From Massilia sp. YIM B02763 (GTDB lineage Bacteria > Pseudomonadota > Gammaproteobacteria > Burkholderiales > Burkholderiaceae_D), in assembly GCF_030412015.1 (NCBI RefSeq), contig NZ_JASNRD010000008.1, positions 129,987-193,986 on the forward strand: DNA of 64,000 nucleotides, written 5' to 3'. This document shows positions 19,640-29,472 of this stretch, piece by piece; positions within the stretch are counted from its first letter, which is position 1, and every line of letters starts with the position of its first letter. Below the pieces are notes generated by a model that saw only the letters and a program-made list of their open reading frames with translations, made no database searches and had not been told where the DNA came from. The translations under genes were made by a program, and so were the position numbers.

Positions 19640-19666
19640 ATGAATAGTCTACATTTTTATATTCAT
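19640..19666. promoter_or_regulatory. Candidate LysR operator in the lysR-hmgA intergenic region
   Basis: A perfect 7-bp inverted repeat, ATGAATA at 19640-19646 and TATTCAT at 19660-19666, separated by 13 bp of AT-rich sequence. The size, symmetry and position (25 bp from the LysR start, 57 bp from the hmgA start) fit the recognition site of the adjacent LTTR. The site is conspicuously AT-rich for this genome. Confidence 0.6.
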
Positions 19667-19722
19667 CTCGTAAAATCCGGGCCGCTCCTCTAGAGTGGCA
19701 GTAAAGATACGGAGGAGACATC

Positions 19723-21033
19723 TTGAACAACGAGGCATATTCGAACGCCTACATGAGCGGCTTCGGCAACGAATTCGCCACCGAAGCACTGCCCGGCGCC
19801 CTGCCGGCGCACCGCAATTCGCCCCAGCGCGTGGCGTACGGCCTGTACGCCGAACAGATCTCCGGCACGGCCTTCACGGCGCCGCGCAGCCACAACCGCC
19901 GTTCCTGGCTGTACCGCATCCGGCCCGCCGCCCAGCACGGCAGCTTCGAGCAGATCGACGCCCGCGGCATCGTCGGCGACTTCGAGCGCCTGGCCGCGTC
20001 GCCGAACCAGATGCGCTGGAGCCCTTTGCCCATCCCCGACGCGCCCACCGATTTCATCGACGGCTGGGTCACGATGGCCGGCAACGGCTCGTCCGCCGCC
20101 ATGACGGGCTGCGCCATCCACCTGTACGCGGCCAACCGGCCGATGACGGGCCGCTACTTCTATTCCGCCGATGGCGAACTGCTCGTCGTGCCCCAGCAGG
20201 GGCGCCTCGCGATCGCCACGGAACTGGGCTTGCTCGAGGTCGAGCCGCAGCAGATCGCCGTCATCCCGCGCGGCGTGCGCTTTTCGGTCGCGCTGCCGGA
20301 CGGGGAAGCGCGCGGCTACGTCTGCGAGAACTTCGGTGCCCTGCTACGCCTGCCCGACCTGGGCCCGATCGGCTCGAACGGCCTGGCGAACCCGCGCGAC
20401 TTCCTGGCGCCCGTGGCGCGCTACGAGGACCTCGAGGGCGACTTCGAACTCGTGGCGAAGTTCTCCGGCCACCTGTGGTCGGCCCGTATCGGCCACTCGC
20501 CGCTGGACGTCGTCGCCTGGCACGGCAACTACGCCCCGTACAAGTACGACCTGCGCCACTTCAACACGATCGGGTCGATCAGCTACGACCATCCGGACCC
20601 GTCGATCTTCCTCGTCCTGCATTCGCCGAGCGACACGCCGGGCGTCGACAACCTCGATTTCGTGATCTTCCCGCCGCGCTGGCTCGCCGGCGAGGACACC
20701 TTCCGCCCGCCGTGGTTCCACCGCAACGTGGCCAGCGAGTTCATGGGCCTGGTCCATGGCGCCTACGACGCCAAGGCCGAGGGCTTCGTACCGGGCGGCG
20801 CCAGCCTGCACAATTGCATGAGCGGCCACGGGCCGGACGCCGCCACCTTCGACAAGGCCAGCAGCGCAGACACCAGCCGCCCGCACAAGGTGACGGACAC
20901 GATGGCGTTCATGTTCGAGACCCGCAATCCGCTCGCGGCCACCGCGCAGGCGCTGGCTGCGCCGCTGCTGCAGCGAAACTACCAGGACTGCTGGGCGGGG
21001 ATCGCCCGCCATTTCGATCCCAACAAGCCGTAA
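19723..21033 (+). CDS. hmgA: Homogentisate 1,2-dioxygenase (TTG start)
   Basis: A 436-residue Fe(II) ring-cleavage dioxygenase producing maleylacetoacetate from homogentisate. Family features: [19 protein letters not shown] near the N-terminus, [22 protein letters not shown] (in part), the metal ligands in [19 protein letters not shown] (His, Glu) and [11 protein letters not shown] (His), and a C-terminal [19 protein letters not shown] segment. Translation most likely begins at TTG 19723, because GGAGGAG lies five bases upstream and the resulting [17 protein letters not shown] matches family starts; the internal ATG at 19753 would remove conserved residues. fahA and a maleylacetoacetate isomerase are not in the window. 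Confidence 0.96.
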   Translation: MNNEAYSNAYMSGFGNEFATEALPGALPAHRNSPQRVAYGLYAEQISGTAFTAPRSHNRRSWLYRIRPAAQHGSFEQIDARGIVGDFERLAASPNQMRWSPLPIPDAPTDFIDGWVTMAGNGSSAAMTGCAIHLYAANRPMTGRYFYSADGELLVVPQQGRLAIATELGLLEVEPQQIAVIPRGVRFSVALPDGEARGYVCENFGALLRLPDLGPIGSNGLANPRDFLAPVARYEDLEGDFELVAKFSGHLWSARIGHSPLDVVAWHGNYAPYKYDLRHFNTIGSISYDHPDPSIFLVLHSPSDTPGVDNLDFVIFPPRWLAGEDTFRPPWFHRNVASEFMGLVHGAYDAKAEGFVPGGASLHNCMSGHGPDAATFDKASSADTSRPHKVTDTMAFMFETRNPLAATAQALAAPLLQRNYQDCWAGIARHFDPNKP

Positions 21034-21167
21034 ATCAGGCGATAAGACGGCAAAAAAGGGCGAAAAAGCGGCGATACCGACCGTGTGGACGTTGGCGGGA
21101 CGGGTCCGGCATGCGATCATCCGGTAACGAGGAGCGGCATGGGCCGCTCCGCTACCAACAAGAACGC

Positions 21168-22511
21168 ATGTCAGACATATTCATCATCCTTGCCCTCATC
21201 CTCCTGAACGGCGTGTTCGCCATGTCCGAACTGGCTGTCGTCTCGTCGAAGCGCCTGCGCCTGGAGCGCCTGGCCGCCGACGGCAGTGCCGGCGCCGCCA
21301 CCGCGCTTGGCCTGCACGAGGATCCCAGCCGCTTTCTCTCGACCGTGCAGGTCGGCATTACCCTGATCGGCATCTTTACCGGCGCGTTCGGCGAAGCCTC
21401 GCTGGTGGCGCGCCTCGCGCCCACCTTCGTGTCCCTGGGCCTGGACGACGACTACGCGCGCGCGGCCGCGCTGGCCATCGTCGTGGTCTGCATCACCTTC
21501 GTCTCGATCGTGCTGGGCGAACTGGTGCCAAAGCGCATCGCGATCCTGTATCCGGAAGCGATGGCGGCGGCGATCTCGCGCCCTCTGAACCTGCTGTCGC
21601 GCATCATGCATCCGTTCGTGCGGCTGCTGGCGTTCACCACCGACTCCATCATGCGCCTGATCGGCATGCACCACCGCAAGGACGAGACGCCGACCGAGGA
21701 AGACGTCACGGGCATGATCAAGGAAAGCACGGATGCCGGCGTGTTCGAGAAGGCCGAGTACGACATCGCCGCGCGCGCCCTGCGCCTGGACGACTGGCAC
21801 CTGCGCGCGCTGATGACGCCGCGCGTCGACCTCGAATACATCGACCTGGACCAGCCGCTGGCCGAGAGCCTCGCGCGCATCGCGGAATCGCCCTACAGCC
21901 GCTTCCCCGTGTACCGCGGCGACCGCTCCCAGGTCGCGGGCGTCGTGCGCGCGCGCAACCTGTTCGGCCAGGCGATCCGCAAGCAGTCGCTGGAGGCGAT
22001 CGACATCGCTGCCGCCGTCGAACCGGTGGTCTACGTGCCCGAATCGGTGAGCGCCATCGACCTGCTCGAGCAGCTCAAGAAGCACCGCGTGGAACTGGCC
22101 ATGATCGTCGACGAATACGGCGACATCCAGGGCATGGTCACGCTGACCGACGTGATGATCGCCCTGGTCGGCGAGGTCACCGCCGACGGCGAGGCGGGCC
22201 ACGAGGATGCCGTCCGGCGCGAGGACGGCAGCTGGTTCGTCGACGGCGGCATGGTCCTGGACCGTTTCCGCTACCTGACGGGCGCCGAGATCGCCTTCCC
22301 CGACGAGGAAGAAGGCGCCTACCACACGCTGGCCGGCTTCCTGCTGTACCAGCTGGGCGTGATCCCGAAGTCCGGCGACCGCCTGGACTGGGGCGGTTGG
22401 CGGTTCGAGGTCGCCGACATGGACGGCAACCGCATCGACCGCCTGCTCGTGTCGCGCGAGGAACCGGCCGCTGCCGCCGCGGCGGCAAGCGAACGGCGCA
22501 CCCAGACGTGA
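21168..22511 (+). CDS. CNNM/CBS/CorC-domain membrane protein (hemolysin-like family)
   Basis: A 447-residue protein with an N-terminal CNNM transmembrane domain of four helices (about 4-24, 62-84, 96-118, 140-160), containing MSELAVVSSKRLRLERLA and VLGELVPKRIAILYPE. A CBS pair follows (LMTPRVDLEYIDLDQPL; VEPVVYVPESVSAIDLL with IVDEYGDIQGMVTLTDV), then a CorC_HlyC domain (DGSWFVDGGMVLDRFRYL to DGNRIDRLLV). Relatives take part in Mg2+/Co2+ efflux or homeostasis; the haemolysin label is historical. The tail after residue about 430 is Ala-rich. It lies 134 bp after hmgA with no visible functional link. Confidence 0.93.
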   Translation: MSDIFIILALILLNGVFAMSELAVVSSKRLRLERLAADGSAGAATALGLHEDPSRFLSTVQVGITLIGIFTGAFGEASLVARLAPTFVSLGLDDDYARAAALAIVVVCITFVSIVLGELVPKRIAILYPEAMAAAISRPLNLLSRIMHPFVRLLAFTTDSIMRLIGMHHRKDETPTEEDVTGMIKESTDAGVFEKAEYDIAARALRLDDWHLRALMTPRVDLEYIDLDQPLAESLARIAESPYSRFPVYRGDRSQVAGVVRARNLFGQAIRKQSLEAIDIAAAVEPVVYVPESVSAIDLLEQLKKHRVELAMIVDEYGDIQGMVTLTDVMIALVGEVTADGEAGHEDAVRREDGSWFVDGGMVLDRFRYLTGAEIAFPDEEEGAYHTLAGFLLYQLGVIPKSGDRLDWGGWRFEVADMDGNRIDRLLVSREEPAAAAAAASERRTQT

Positions 22512-22554
22512 GCCGCTAGGATCTCCACATCGCACCCACGATGAAGGAGGTCCC

Positions 22555-23367
<813 letters not shown>

Positions 23368-23527
23368 TTGTCCTCCCCCGCAGCGTGCGCCGGTTTCCGG
23401 CCGCCGGCGTGCTGGTGGCGGGGTTTCAGGTTGGGATGTGGTATGTGTCGGTTAGTTGCATTTCAATAGGGAGGAGAACGCCGCAACGGCGGCGCGATCA
23501 AACCAGTTCCAATGAGGAGGATTCACC

Positions 23528-23959
23528 ATGAACATAGATTGGCAACACTTCACTCCCTGGTCCGCGCTGCTCGGCGGCATCCTGATCGGGCTGGCAACCG
23601 GCTTGCTGTTGCTCGCGAACGGCCGCGTCGCCGGCATCAGCGGCATCCTGGGCGGCCTGCTTCGTCCCGCCCGCGGCGACCTGGCGTGGCGTGGCGCCTT
23701 CCTCGTTGGCCTGTTCGTGGCGCCGCTCGTGTGGCTGGCGGCCGGCACCTTGCCGCCCGCCCAGATCGACCATTCCTTGCGCGTGCTCGCCCTCTCCGGC
23801 CTGCTGGTCGGGATCGGCACGCGCTTCGGTACCGGCTGCACCAGCGGCCACGGCGTGTGCGGCATCGCGCGCTGGTCGCCCCGCTCCCTGGTGGCCACGG
23901 TGTGTTTTTTCCTGGCGGGCGCTGTCACGGTTTTCGTGACGCGTCACGCCTTGAACTGA
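23528..23959 (+). CDS. Half-size YeeE/YedE (TsuA-like) sulfur transporter, first subunit
   Basis: A 143-residue inner-membrane protein with four helices, equivalent to the N-terminal half of YeeE/TsuA thiosulfate transporters. It has GGILIGLATGLLLLANGRVAGISGI and the diagnostic GTRFGTGCTSGHGVCGIARW with two cysteines thought to relay the sulfur substrate. The ATG at 23528 follows GAGGA about 10 nt upstream. It is the first gene of a three-gene operon with its second half and an MBL persulfide dioxygenase, a layout known in bacteria that handle thiosulfate, sulfide or persulfide. About 160 bp upstream no regulator gene or clear operator is visible. Confidence 0.92.
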   Translation: MNIDWQHFTPWSALLGGILIGLATGLLLLANGRVAGISGILGGLLRPARGDLAWRGAFLVGLFVAPLVWLAAGTLPPAQIDHSLRVLALSGLLVGIGTRFGTGCTSGHGVCGIARWSPRSLVATVCFFLAGAVTVFVTRHALN

Positions 23960-23972
23960 TGCGGCGGCCGCC

Positions 23973-24434
23973 ATGACCCTGCTCACCGCCTTCCTCGCCG
24001 GCCTGCTGTTCGGCTCCGGCCTGATCCTGTCCGGCATGACCAATCCGGCAAAGGTGCTGGCCTTCCTCGACGTGGCCGGACAATGGGACCCGTCGCTCGC
24101 CTTCGTCATGCTGGGCGCCATCTTCGTCGCGGCCATCGCCTTCCGCTTCGCGGGCAGCCGCACGCGTTCGCTGCTCGGGTCGAGCGTGCACCTGCCCGGC
24201 GCCACCCGCATCGACGGCCGCCTGGTGGCGGGCAGCGTCGTGTTCGGCGTCGGCTGGGGCACGGTCGGCTACTGCCCCGGTCCGGCGCTGGCCGCGCTGG
24301 CCGTCGGCGGCAGGCCTACCCTCGTCTTCGTTGCGGCCATGGTGGCCGGCATGGCACTATTCGAAGTCTACGAACGCCTCCGGTCCGCGCACGCGCCCGG
24401 GATGCGGCCGCCAGCCACCAGTACGGGAGAGTAG
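23973..24434 (+). CDS. Half-size YeeE/YedE (DUF6691-like) sulfur transporter, second subunit
   Basis: A 153-residue membrane protein complementing the preceding gene. LTAFLAGLLFGSGLILSGMTNPAKVLAFLDV opens the protein (in part), then DPSLAFVMLGAIFVAAIAF, and VFGVGWGTVGYCPGPALAAL carries the conserved Cys of the second half. Full-length YeeE contains both halves in one chain, so these two probably form a heterodimer. It lies 13 bp from the upstream gene and 3 bp from the MBL hydrolase. The last 20 residues are hydrophilic and Pro-rich. Confidence 0.91.
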   Translation: MTLLTAFLAGLLFGSGLILSGMTNPAKVLAFLDVAGQWDPSLAFVMLGAIFVAAIAFRFAGSRTRSLLGSSVHLPGATRIDGRLVAGSVVFGVGWGTVGYCPGPALAALAVGGRPTLVFVAAMVAGMALFEVYERLRSAHAPGMRPPATSTGE

Positions 24435-24437
24435 TCC

Positions 24438-25148
24438 ATGCAGATGCACCTGAATCCGATCCAGCTGTTCGACGCCGTCTCGTCGACGTTCACCTACATC
24501 CTGGCCGGGCCGGAAAACGGCGAGGCGGTGATCATCGACCCCGTCGACCAGCACTGGGAGCGCGACCTGGCGCACATCGAGCGCCTGGGACTGCGCCTGG
24601 CCTACGTCGTCGAGACGCATGCGCACGCCGACCACGTCACGTCGGCCGGCAGGCTGCGCCAGCTCACCGGCGCCAAGGCCGCCGTGCCGAGCGGCTGCGG
24701 CATCCCGCCGGCCGAGGTGCAGTTCAACGACGGCGACGTGCTGCGCTTCGGCGAGGGCGAGACCATCGACGTCATCCACACACCGGGCCACACGGCCGGA
24801 AGCATGTGCTACCTGTGGCGCGGCAACCTGTTTTCCGGCGACACGCTGCTGATCGGCGGCTGCGGCCGCACCGACTTCCAGGGCGGGAGCGCCGAGGCGC
24901 TGTACGACAGCGTCACGCGCAAGCTGTTCGCGCTGCCGGACGGCACGCGCGTGTGGCCTGGGCACGACTACAAGGGACAGTCGGTGTCGACGATCGGGTG
25001 GGAAAAACGTCATAACGCCCGGCTGGCGGGCAGGTCGCGCGAGGAGTTCGTCGCGCTGATGGCGGCATTGAATCTGCCGCAGCCGAAGATGATCGACGTG
25101 GCAGTGCCGGCAAACCGGAACCTGGGGCTGACTTATATGGCGTCGTAG
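24438..25148 (+). CDS. MBL-fold persulfide dioxygenase-like protein
   Basis: A 236-residue metallo-beta-lactamase fold enzyme of the ETHE1/Blh branch. Metal site motifs: ETHAHADHVTSAGRLRQLTGA (HxHxDH), TPGHTAGSMCYL, FSGDTLLIGGCGRTDFQGG and VWPGHDYKG. ETHE1-type enzymes use a single Fe(II) to oxidise glutathione persulfide to sulfite, and GRTDFQGG is characteristic of that group rather than of glyoxalase II. Coupled to two YeeE-like genes, it would process sulfur imported or released there. No rhodanese domain is fused, unlike some relatives. Confidence 0.9.
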   Translation: MQMHLNPIQLFDAVSSTFTYILAGPENGEAVIIDPVDQHWERDLAHIERLGLRLAYVVETHAHADHVTSAGRLRQLTGAKAAVPSGCGIPPAEVQFNDGDVLRFGEGETIDVIHTPGHTAGSMCYLWRGNLFSGDTLLIGGCGRTDFQGGSAEALYDSVTRKLFALPDGTRVWPGHDYKGQSVSTIGWEKRHNARLAGRSREEFVALMAALNLPQPKMIDVAVPANRNLGLTYMAS

Positions 25149-25165
25149 GCCGGCGACGTCAGCAC

Positions 25166-25251
25166 CGTCGCCCCTGCGCAGGCAGGGGCCCAAGTTTCAC
25201 GGGATGCCACAATGCACACGAGATTGGGTCCCTGCCTGCGCAGGGACGACG
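25166..25251. repeat. REPIN-like pair of inverted palindromic repeats, locus 2
   Basis: Copies at 25166-25193 and 25224-25251 in opposite orientation, with CGTCG ends outward and CCCAA ends inward. The pair lies between the convergent persulfide-dioxygenase-like gene and the TonB receptor gene, starting 18 bp past one stop and ending 21 bp before the other, so it may also act as a bidirectional transcript end. Confidence 0.85.
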
Positions 25252-25271
25252 TTCACGTGCCGCGGGGCACC

Positions 25272-27647
25272 TCAGAATCCAGGTCCGCCACCGCCACCCG
25301 GCCCGCCGAATCCTCCAGGCGGCCCGCCCATGCCGCCCGGCGGCGGACGGAACCCTTCGCCGTCCGGCGGTCCTTCGCGGCGCGGCTGCGACACGCCGCC
25401 GAAGCGCCAGTTCAGCCCCACGTACAGGATGCGCCCATCCGAACGGCGCAGCGAGCGCTCCTTGAGCGTCGCCGAGTCCGTGATCGTCTCGATCTTCGTC
25501 GAATCGAAGATGTCGGACACGCGCAGCGTCAGCGACAGCGCCTGCGTGATGTTGCGGCGGTAGTTGAAGTCGGCCGTGACGCTGGGCTGGCGGTAGCCCG
25601 TGCCGACGAGCGTCTTGCCCTGGGCGTTGACCATCAGCTGCAGCTGGTCGGCCGCCGTCAGCTGGTAATTGAAGCGGCCGCGCACGTTCACGGAGGTCGC
25701 GTCGCGCCTGGTCTCGTTGCCCGCGATGTCGATCTGCTGCTGCTGGGCGTAGAACACGTTGCCGCTGGCATTGACGGACAGCTTCGGCGTCACCTTGCCG
25801 CTGAGCGTGAATTCCAGGCCGCCGGAACGGTTGCTGCCGCCGTTTTCCGGCCGCGTCAGGATCACCGTGTCGCTCACGGCGTACTGGCGGTAGCGGATCG
25901 TGTCGCTGTCGTTGCGGTAGTAGGCACGGACGTTCGCGTCCAGGCCGCCGGCCTTGGTCTCGTAGCCGACCTCGAAGGAGTCGGTCTTGACGGGCTTGAG
26001 GTACGGGTTGCCGCTCGATTCGTTGAGTTCGTCCTTGTACACGACAAATGGGTTGAGGTCATTGGGCATCGGGCGGCGGATGCGGCGCGCGTACGAGAAG
26101 CGCAGATTCGTCTTCTCGTCCAGTTTATAGGTCGCGAACGCGCTGGGCATCCAGTTCAGGTAGCTGTTCTCGGCGCCCGTCTTCGTCGTCGCCTGGTCGA
26201 TGTCCAGGTGCGTATGCTCGGCGCGCAAGCCCACCAGGGCGCCCCAGCGCTCGTTCACCTTCCACTGGTATGAGCCGTACAGCGCCGTGTCGCGCTCGTC
26301 CACGCCGAAGGCGTTCGTGCGGCGGCCGTCGACGCTCTGGGCGCCGCTGGCCAGGTCGACGTCGTAGTAGCGCGTGTCGGAATCGCTGCGGTTGTCGTAC
26401 ACCTTCCAGCCCATCTTGACGATCGCGCCGCTGTCGAGCGGACGCTCGTAGTCGCCCGTGTAGTCCACGATGCGGTTCGAGCTGGACACCTGCTGCAGGT
26501 TGCGGCTGTCCGCGGCCGCCGGCGGCACCACGACGTAGGTGTTGGCATAGCGGGTATCGTTGTCGTTGTCGCTGTCGGAGACGCGCAGGTCCATCTTGAA
26601 CAGCTCGCCGATCTTCGCGCCCTTGTGGTCCCAGCGCGCGCCCCACATGGTGTTGGTATTGTCGCCGCTGCGCTGCGTGCTGCGGAAGTAGTCGCTATAC
26701 GGCGCGCCCGTCGTGTCGAACACGCCGTAGCGCTCCAGCGACTGCTGGTCGTTGGTGCGCTTCATGAAGGCGGCATTCACCTCGATCGTGTCGTCCTGGG
26801 TCAGGTTGTAGCTGACCTGGCCGCGCGCGCCGGCGCTGTCGTTCAAGCCCGTGCTGCTCGACGTCTGCGTGCTCTTTTGCGATGCGCCCGTGACGGGATC
26901 GATGCGTTCGCGCTCGTCCTCGAGCGTCTGGCTGCGGCCGTCGTGGCGCGCGTTGACGCCGCCCTGCATGCCCCAGCGGCCCGTGTTGTACGAACCGTTC
27001 AGCGCGGCGTTGTAGCGTCCCTCCGTGCCCAGGTTGGCGTTGGCGAAGCCGAAGCCGCCCGGCTTGCGGTTGCGCTTCATGACCAGGTTCAGGATCGGAC
27101 CGCCGCCGCCCTCGTTGCCGAATTCGGCGCCGGGGTTGTTGATGACCTCCACGGAATCGATGTCGTCGCCCGACATCGCCTGCAGCGCCGGGCCACGGTT
27201 GTCGCCCTGCAGCATGGCCGACGGCTTGCCGTCGACGAGGATCTGCACGTTGCTGCTGCCGCGCAGGCTGACGTTGCCGTCCATGTCGACCGACACCGAG
27301 GGCACGTTGCCCAGCGCGTCGGCGGCGCTGCCGTTCTGCGCATTGATGTCCTGCTTGACGTCGTAGACCTGGCGGTCGATGCGGTTGCTCGTCAAGCGGT
27401 TGCCGACGACGTTGACTTCCTGGATCCTGGTGGCCGCCTTGGCCGGCGACGCCGCGGCGGTCGCCGCCGTCGCGCCCTGGGCCGCCGGCGCGGCCTGCTC
27501 GCCCATCTGCGCGAGGGCGGGCCGGACGGCGGCCAGTTCGCACACGGCGATGCCGACGGCGAGACAGAGGACGCGGTGGCGCGGCGAGGCCCCGTTGCCG
27601 CCGCGCGAAGGTATGCTGTTCTGGATGGGATTCTTGGTATGGACCAT
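25272..27647 (-). CDS. TonB-dependent receptor, outer-membrane beta-barrel family, with Gly/Pro-rich tail
   Basis: A 791-residue outer-membrane receptor. The signal peptide ends near VRPALAQ (about 47). A linker is followed by the plug with IQEVNVVGNRL, ADALGNVPSVSVDMDGNVSL, RGSSNVQILVDGKP and VEVINNPGAEFGNEG, then a 22-stranded-type barrel closing at YVGLNWRFGG near residue 756. The RGxxxVxILVDGKPS plug and missing long TonB box match the OMP_b-brl_3 group with broad or unknown ligands. Beyond the barrel a tail of about 35 residues is rich in Gly and Pro (GGMGGPPGGFGGPGGGGGPGF is the last part) and ends in Phe. It is divergent from an amino-acid permease. A longer frame to 29474 is a shadow; ATG 27647 begins the signal region. 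Confidence 0.92.
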   Translation of the reverse strand: MVHTKNPIQNSIPSRGGNGASPRHRVLCLAVGIAVCELAAVRPALAQMGEQAAPAAQGATAATAAASPAKAATRIQEVNVVGNRLTSNRIDRQVYDVKQDINAQNGSAADALGNVPSVSVDMDGNVSLRGSSNVQILVDGKPSAMLQGDNRGPALQAMSGDDIDSVEVINNPGAEFGNEGGGGPILNLVMKRNRKPGGFGFANANLGTEGRYNAALNGSYNTGRWGMQGGVNARHDGRSQTLEDERERIDPVTGASQKSTQTSSSTGLNDSAGARGQVSYNLTQDDTIEVNAAFMKRTNDQQSLERYGVFDTTGAPYSDYFRSTQRSGDNTNTMWGARWDHKGAKIGELFKMDLRVSDSDNDNDTRYANTYVVVPPAAADSRNLQQVSSSNRIVDYTGDYERPLDSGAIVKMGWKVYDNRSDSDTRYYDVDLASGAQSVDGRRTNAFGVDERDTALYGSYQWKVNERWGALVGLRAEHTHLDIDQATTKTGAENSYLNWMPSAFATYKLDEKTNLRFSYARRIRRPMPNDLNPFVVYKDELNESSGNPYLKPVKTDSFEVGYETKAGGLDANVRAYYRNDSDTIRYRQYAVSDTVILTRPENGGSNRSGGLEFTLSGKVTPKLSVNASGNVFYAQQQQIDIAGNETRRDATSVNVRGRFNYQLTAADQLQLMVNAQGKTLVGTGYRQPSVTADFNYRRNITQALSLTLRVSDIFDSTKIETITDSATLKERSLRRSDGRILYVGLNWRFGGVSQPRREGPPDGEGFRPPPGGMGGPPGGFGGPGGGGGPGF

Positions 27648-27733
27648 GTCGTGGATGCGGTTACCCGGCGCCGCCGTCCGCGTCCGGCCGATGTGGGGGC
27701 ATTCCGGACGTGGACGGCATGGCGCCGCTAGGT

Positions 27734-27747
27734 TGGAAAACTTTCCA
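27734..27747. promoter_or_regulatory. 14-bp palindrome between TonB receptor and permease
   Basis: TGGAAA-AC-TTTCCA is a perfect inverted repeat in the 234-bp divergent promoter region, 87 bp from the receptor start and 135 bp from the permease start. It lies in an AT-rich stretch. It is a candidate operator for an unlinked regulator; no regulator gene is adjacent. Confidence 0.4.
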
Positions 27748-27881
27748 GATTTTAAAACCTGCGATCCTCGGCAGTCCGTTTCCGCTATGTAAAGATAAGT
27801 AAAAGCCGCAGAAATACGCCCTTGCGCAACGTTTGCCTTACAATCCGATCTTTCCTGATAGACAATCGAGATCAACCCAGC

Positions 27882-29285
27882 ATGGCGTCCTCCGAACAAC
27901 GACTGCACCGCGGCCTGAAGAGCCGGCACATCCAACTGATCGCCCTGGGCGGCGCGATCGGCACGGGCCTGTTCCTCGGCGTGGCCGAGAGCGTGCGCAT
28001 CGCCGGCCCCTCCGTCGTGCTGGGCTATGCCATCGCCGGCCTGGTCGCCTTCCTGATCATGCGCCAGCTCAGCGAAATGATGGTCGACGAACCCGTGGCC
28101 GGTTCCTTCGGCCACTTCGCCGACAAGTACTGCGGCCGCTTCGCCGGCTTCGTCTCGGGCTGGAACTACTGGGTGCTGTACGTGCTCGTCAGCATGGCCG
28201 AGCTGTCCGCCGTCGGCGTCTACGTGCAGTACTGGTTCCCGGACGTCCCGACCTGGGTCTCGGCCCTGGGGTGCTTCCTGATCGCCAACGGCATCAGCAT
28301 GATCAACGTGCGCGCGTTCGGCGAGAGCGAGTTCTGGTTCTCGGTCGTGAAGGTGGCGGCCGTCGTCGCCATGATCGTCTACGGCATCTTCCTGCTTGCC
28401 AGCGGCGGCGCCGGCCCGCAGGCCACGGTGGCCAACCTGTGGCAGCACGGCGGCTTCTTCGCGCACGGCGTCTCGGGCCTCGTCATGTCGATGGCCATCA
28501 TCATGTTCTCTTTCGGCGGCCTGGAAGTCATCGGCATCACGGCGGCCGAAGCGGACGATCCGGCCCGCTCGATCCCCCGCGCCACCAACCAGGCGCTGTG
28601 GCGCATCCTCGTGTTCTACGTCGGCGCGCTGGCCGTGCTGCTGTCGCTGTACCCGTGGAACCAGATCGTGCCGGGCGCCTCGCCCTTCGTCCTGATCTTC
28701 AAGGCGCTCGACGCGGGCATCGTCGCGCACGTGCTGAACCTCGTCGTGCTGACGGCGGCACTGTCCGTCTACAACAGCTGCGTGTACTCGAACAGCCGCA
28801 TGCTGTACGGCCTGGCCGTGCAGGGCCATGCGCCGCGCGCCCTGCTGAAGGTGACGGAACGGGGCGTGCCGCTGGCGTCGCTGGGCGTGTCCGCCATCGC
28901 CACCGTACTGTGCGTGGGCGTCAACTATGCGCTGCCGGGCAAGGCAGTCGGCGTGCTGATGGGCCTCGCCGTCGCGGGCATGCTGATCAATTGGGCCATG
29001 ATCAGCTGGAGCCACCTGCGCTTCCGCGCCGCCAAACGCGCCGCCGGCGAGGCGACGGCCTTCCCGAGCCCGTGGTACCCGCTGACGAACTGGCTGTGCC
29101 TCGCCTACCTGGCCGGCATCGTGGCCGTGATGTATCTGACGCCGGACCTGCGCATGTCCGTGTGGATGATTCCGGCGTGGCTGGTGGCGCTGTGGGTCGG
29201 CTACGTGATCGCTGAACGGCGCCGCGGCGCCAGGGCCGGACTCGCCGCGCGGGCGGGGATCGGCGCCGAGCAACAGAAGTCGTAG
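27882..29285 (+). CDS. Amino-acid permease of the AroP/CycA/GabP (APC) family
   Basis: A 467-residue APC-superfamily transporter with twelve helices. The N-terminus LHRGLKSRHIQLIALGGAIGTGLFLG is diagnostic of the amino-acid:proton symporters AroP, PheP, ProY and CycA. Also seen are GYAIAGLVAFLIMRQLSEM, SFGHFADKYCGRFAGFVSGWNYW (in part), FSFGGLEVIGITAAEADDP and YNSCVYSNSRMLYGLA. Specificity cannot be fixed; an aromatic substrate would fit the tyrosine genes 7 kb away, but that is speculation. The ATG at 27882 is preferred to an upstream in-frame ATG (27822), although its SD is weak. Confidence 0.9.
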   Translation: MASSEQRLHRGLKSRHIQLIALGGAIGTGLFLGVAESVRIAGPSVVLGYAIAGLVAFLIMRQLSEMMVDEPVAGSFGHFADKYCGRFAGFVSGWNYWVLYVLVSMAELSAVGVYVQYWFPDVPTWVSALGCFLIANGISMINVRAFGESEFWFSVVKVAAVVAMIVYGIFLLASGGAGPQATVANLWQHGGFFAHGVSGLVMSMAIIMFSFGGLEVIGITAAEADDPARSIPRATNQALWRILVFYVGALAVLLSLYPWNQIVPGASPFVLIFKALDAGIVAHVLNLVVLTAALSVYNSCVYSNSRMLYGLAVQGHAPRALLKVTERGVPLASLGVSAIATVLCVGVNYALPGKAVGVLMGLAVAGMLINWAMISWSHLRFRAAKRAAGEATAFPSPWYPLTNWLCLAYLAGIVAVMYLTPDLRMSVWMIPAWLVALWVGYVIAERRRGARAGLAARAGIGAEQQKS

Positions 29286-29472
29286 GGCGGGATGCGCAGA
29301 GGCGCCAGCAGTACATGGCATTGCGGGGCTGGAGTGACGGCCTTGCCTTTGCAGCGCACCCGGCCGTCCTCTGTCGACCAGGACCGGACGTTCAACCAAC
29401 CAGCTTCTCAAATTGTATGGATGACGCACGAATACATCATTCGCTGAAGATGTTTGATACAGGAGGGCAGGC

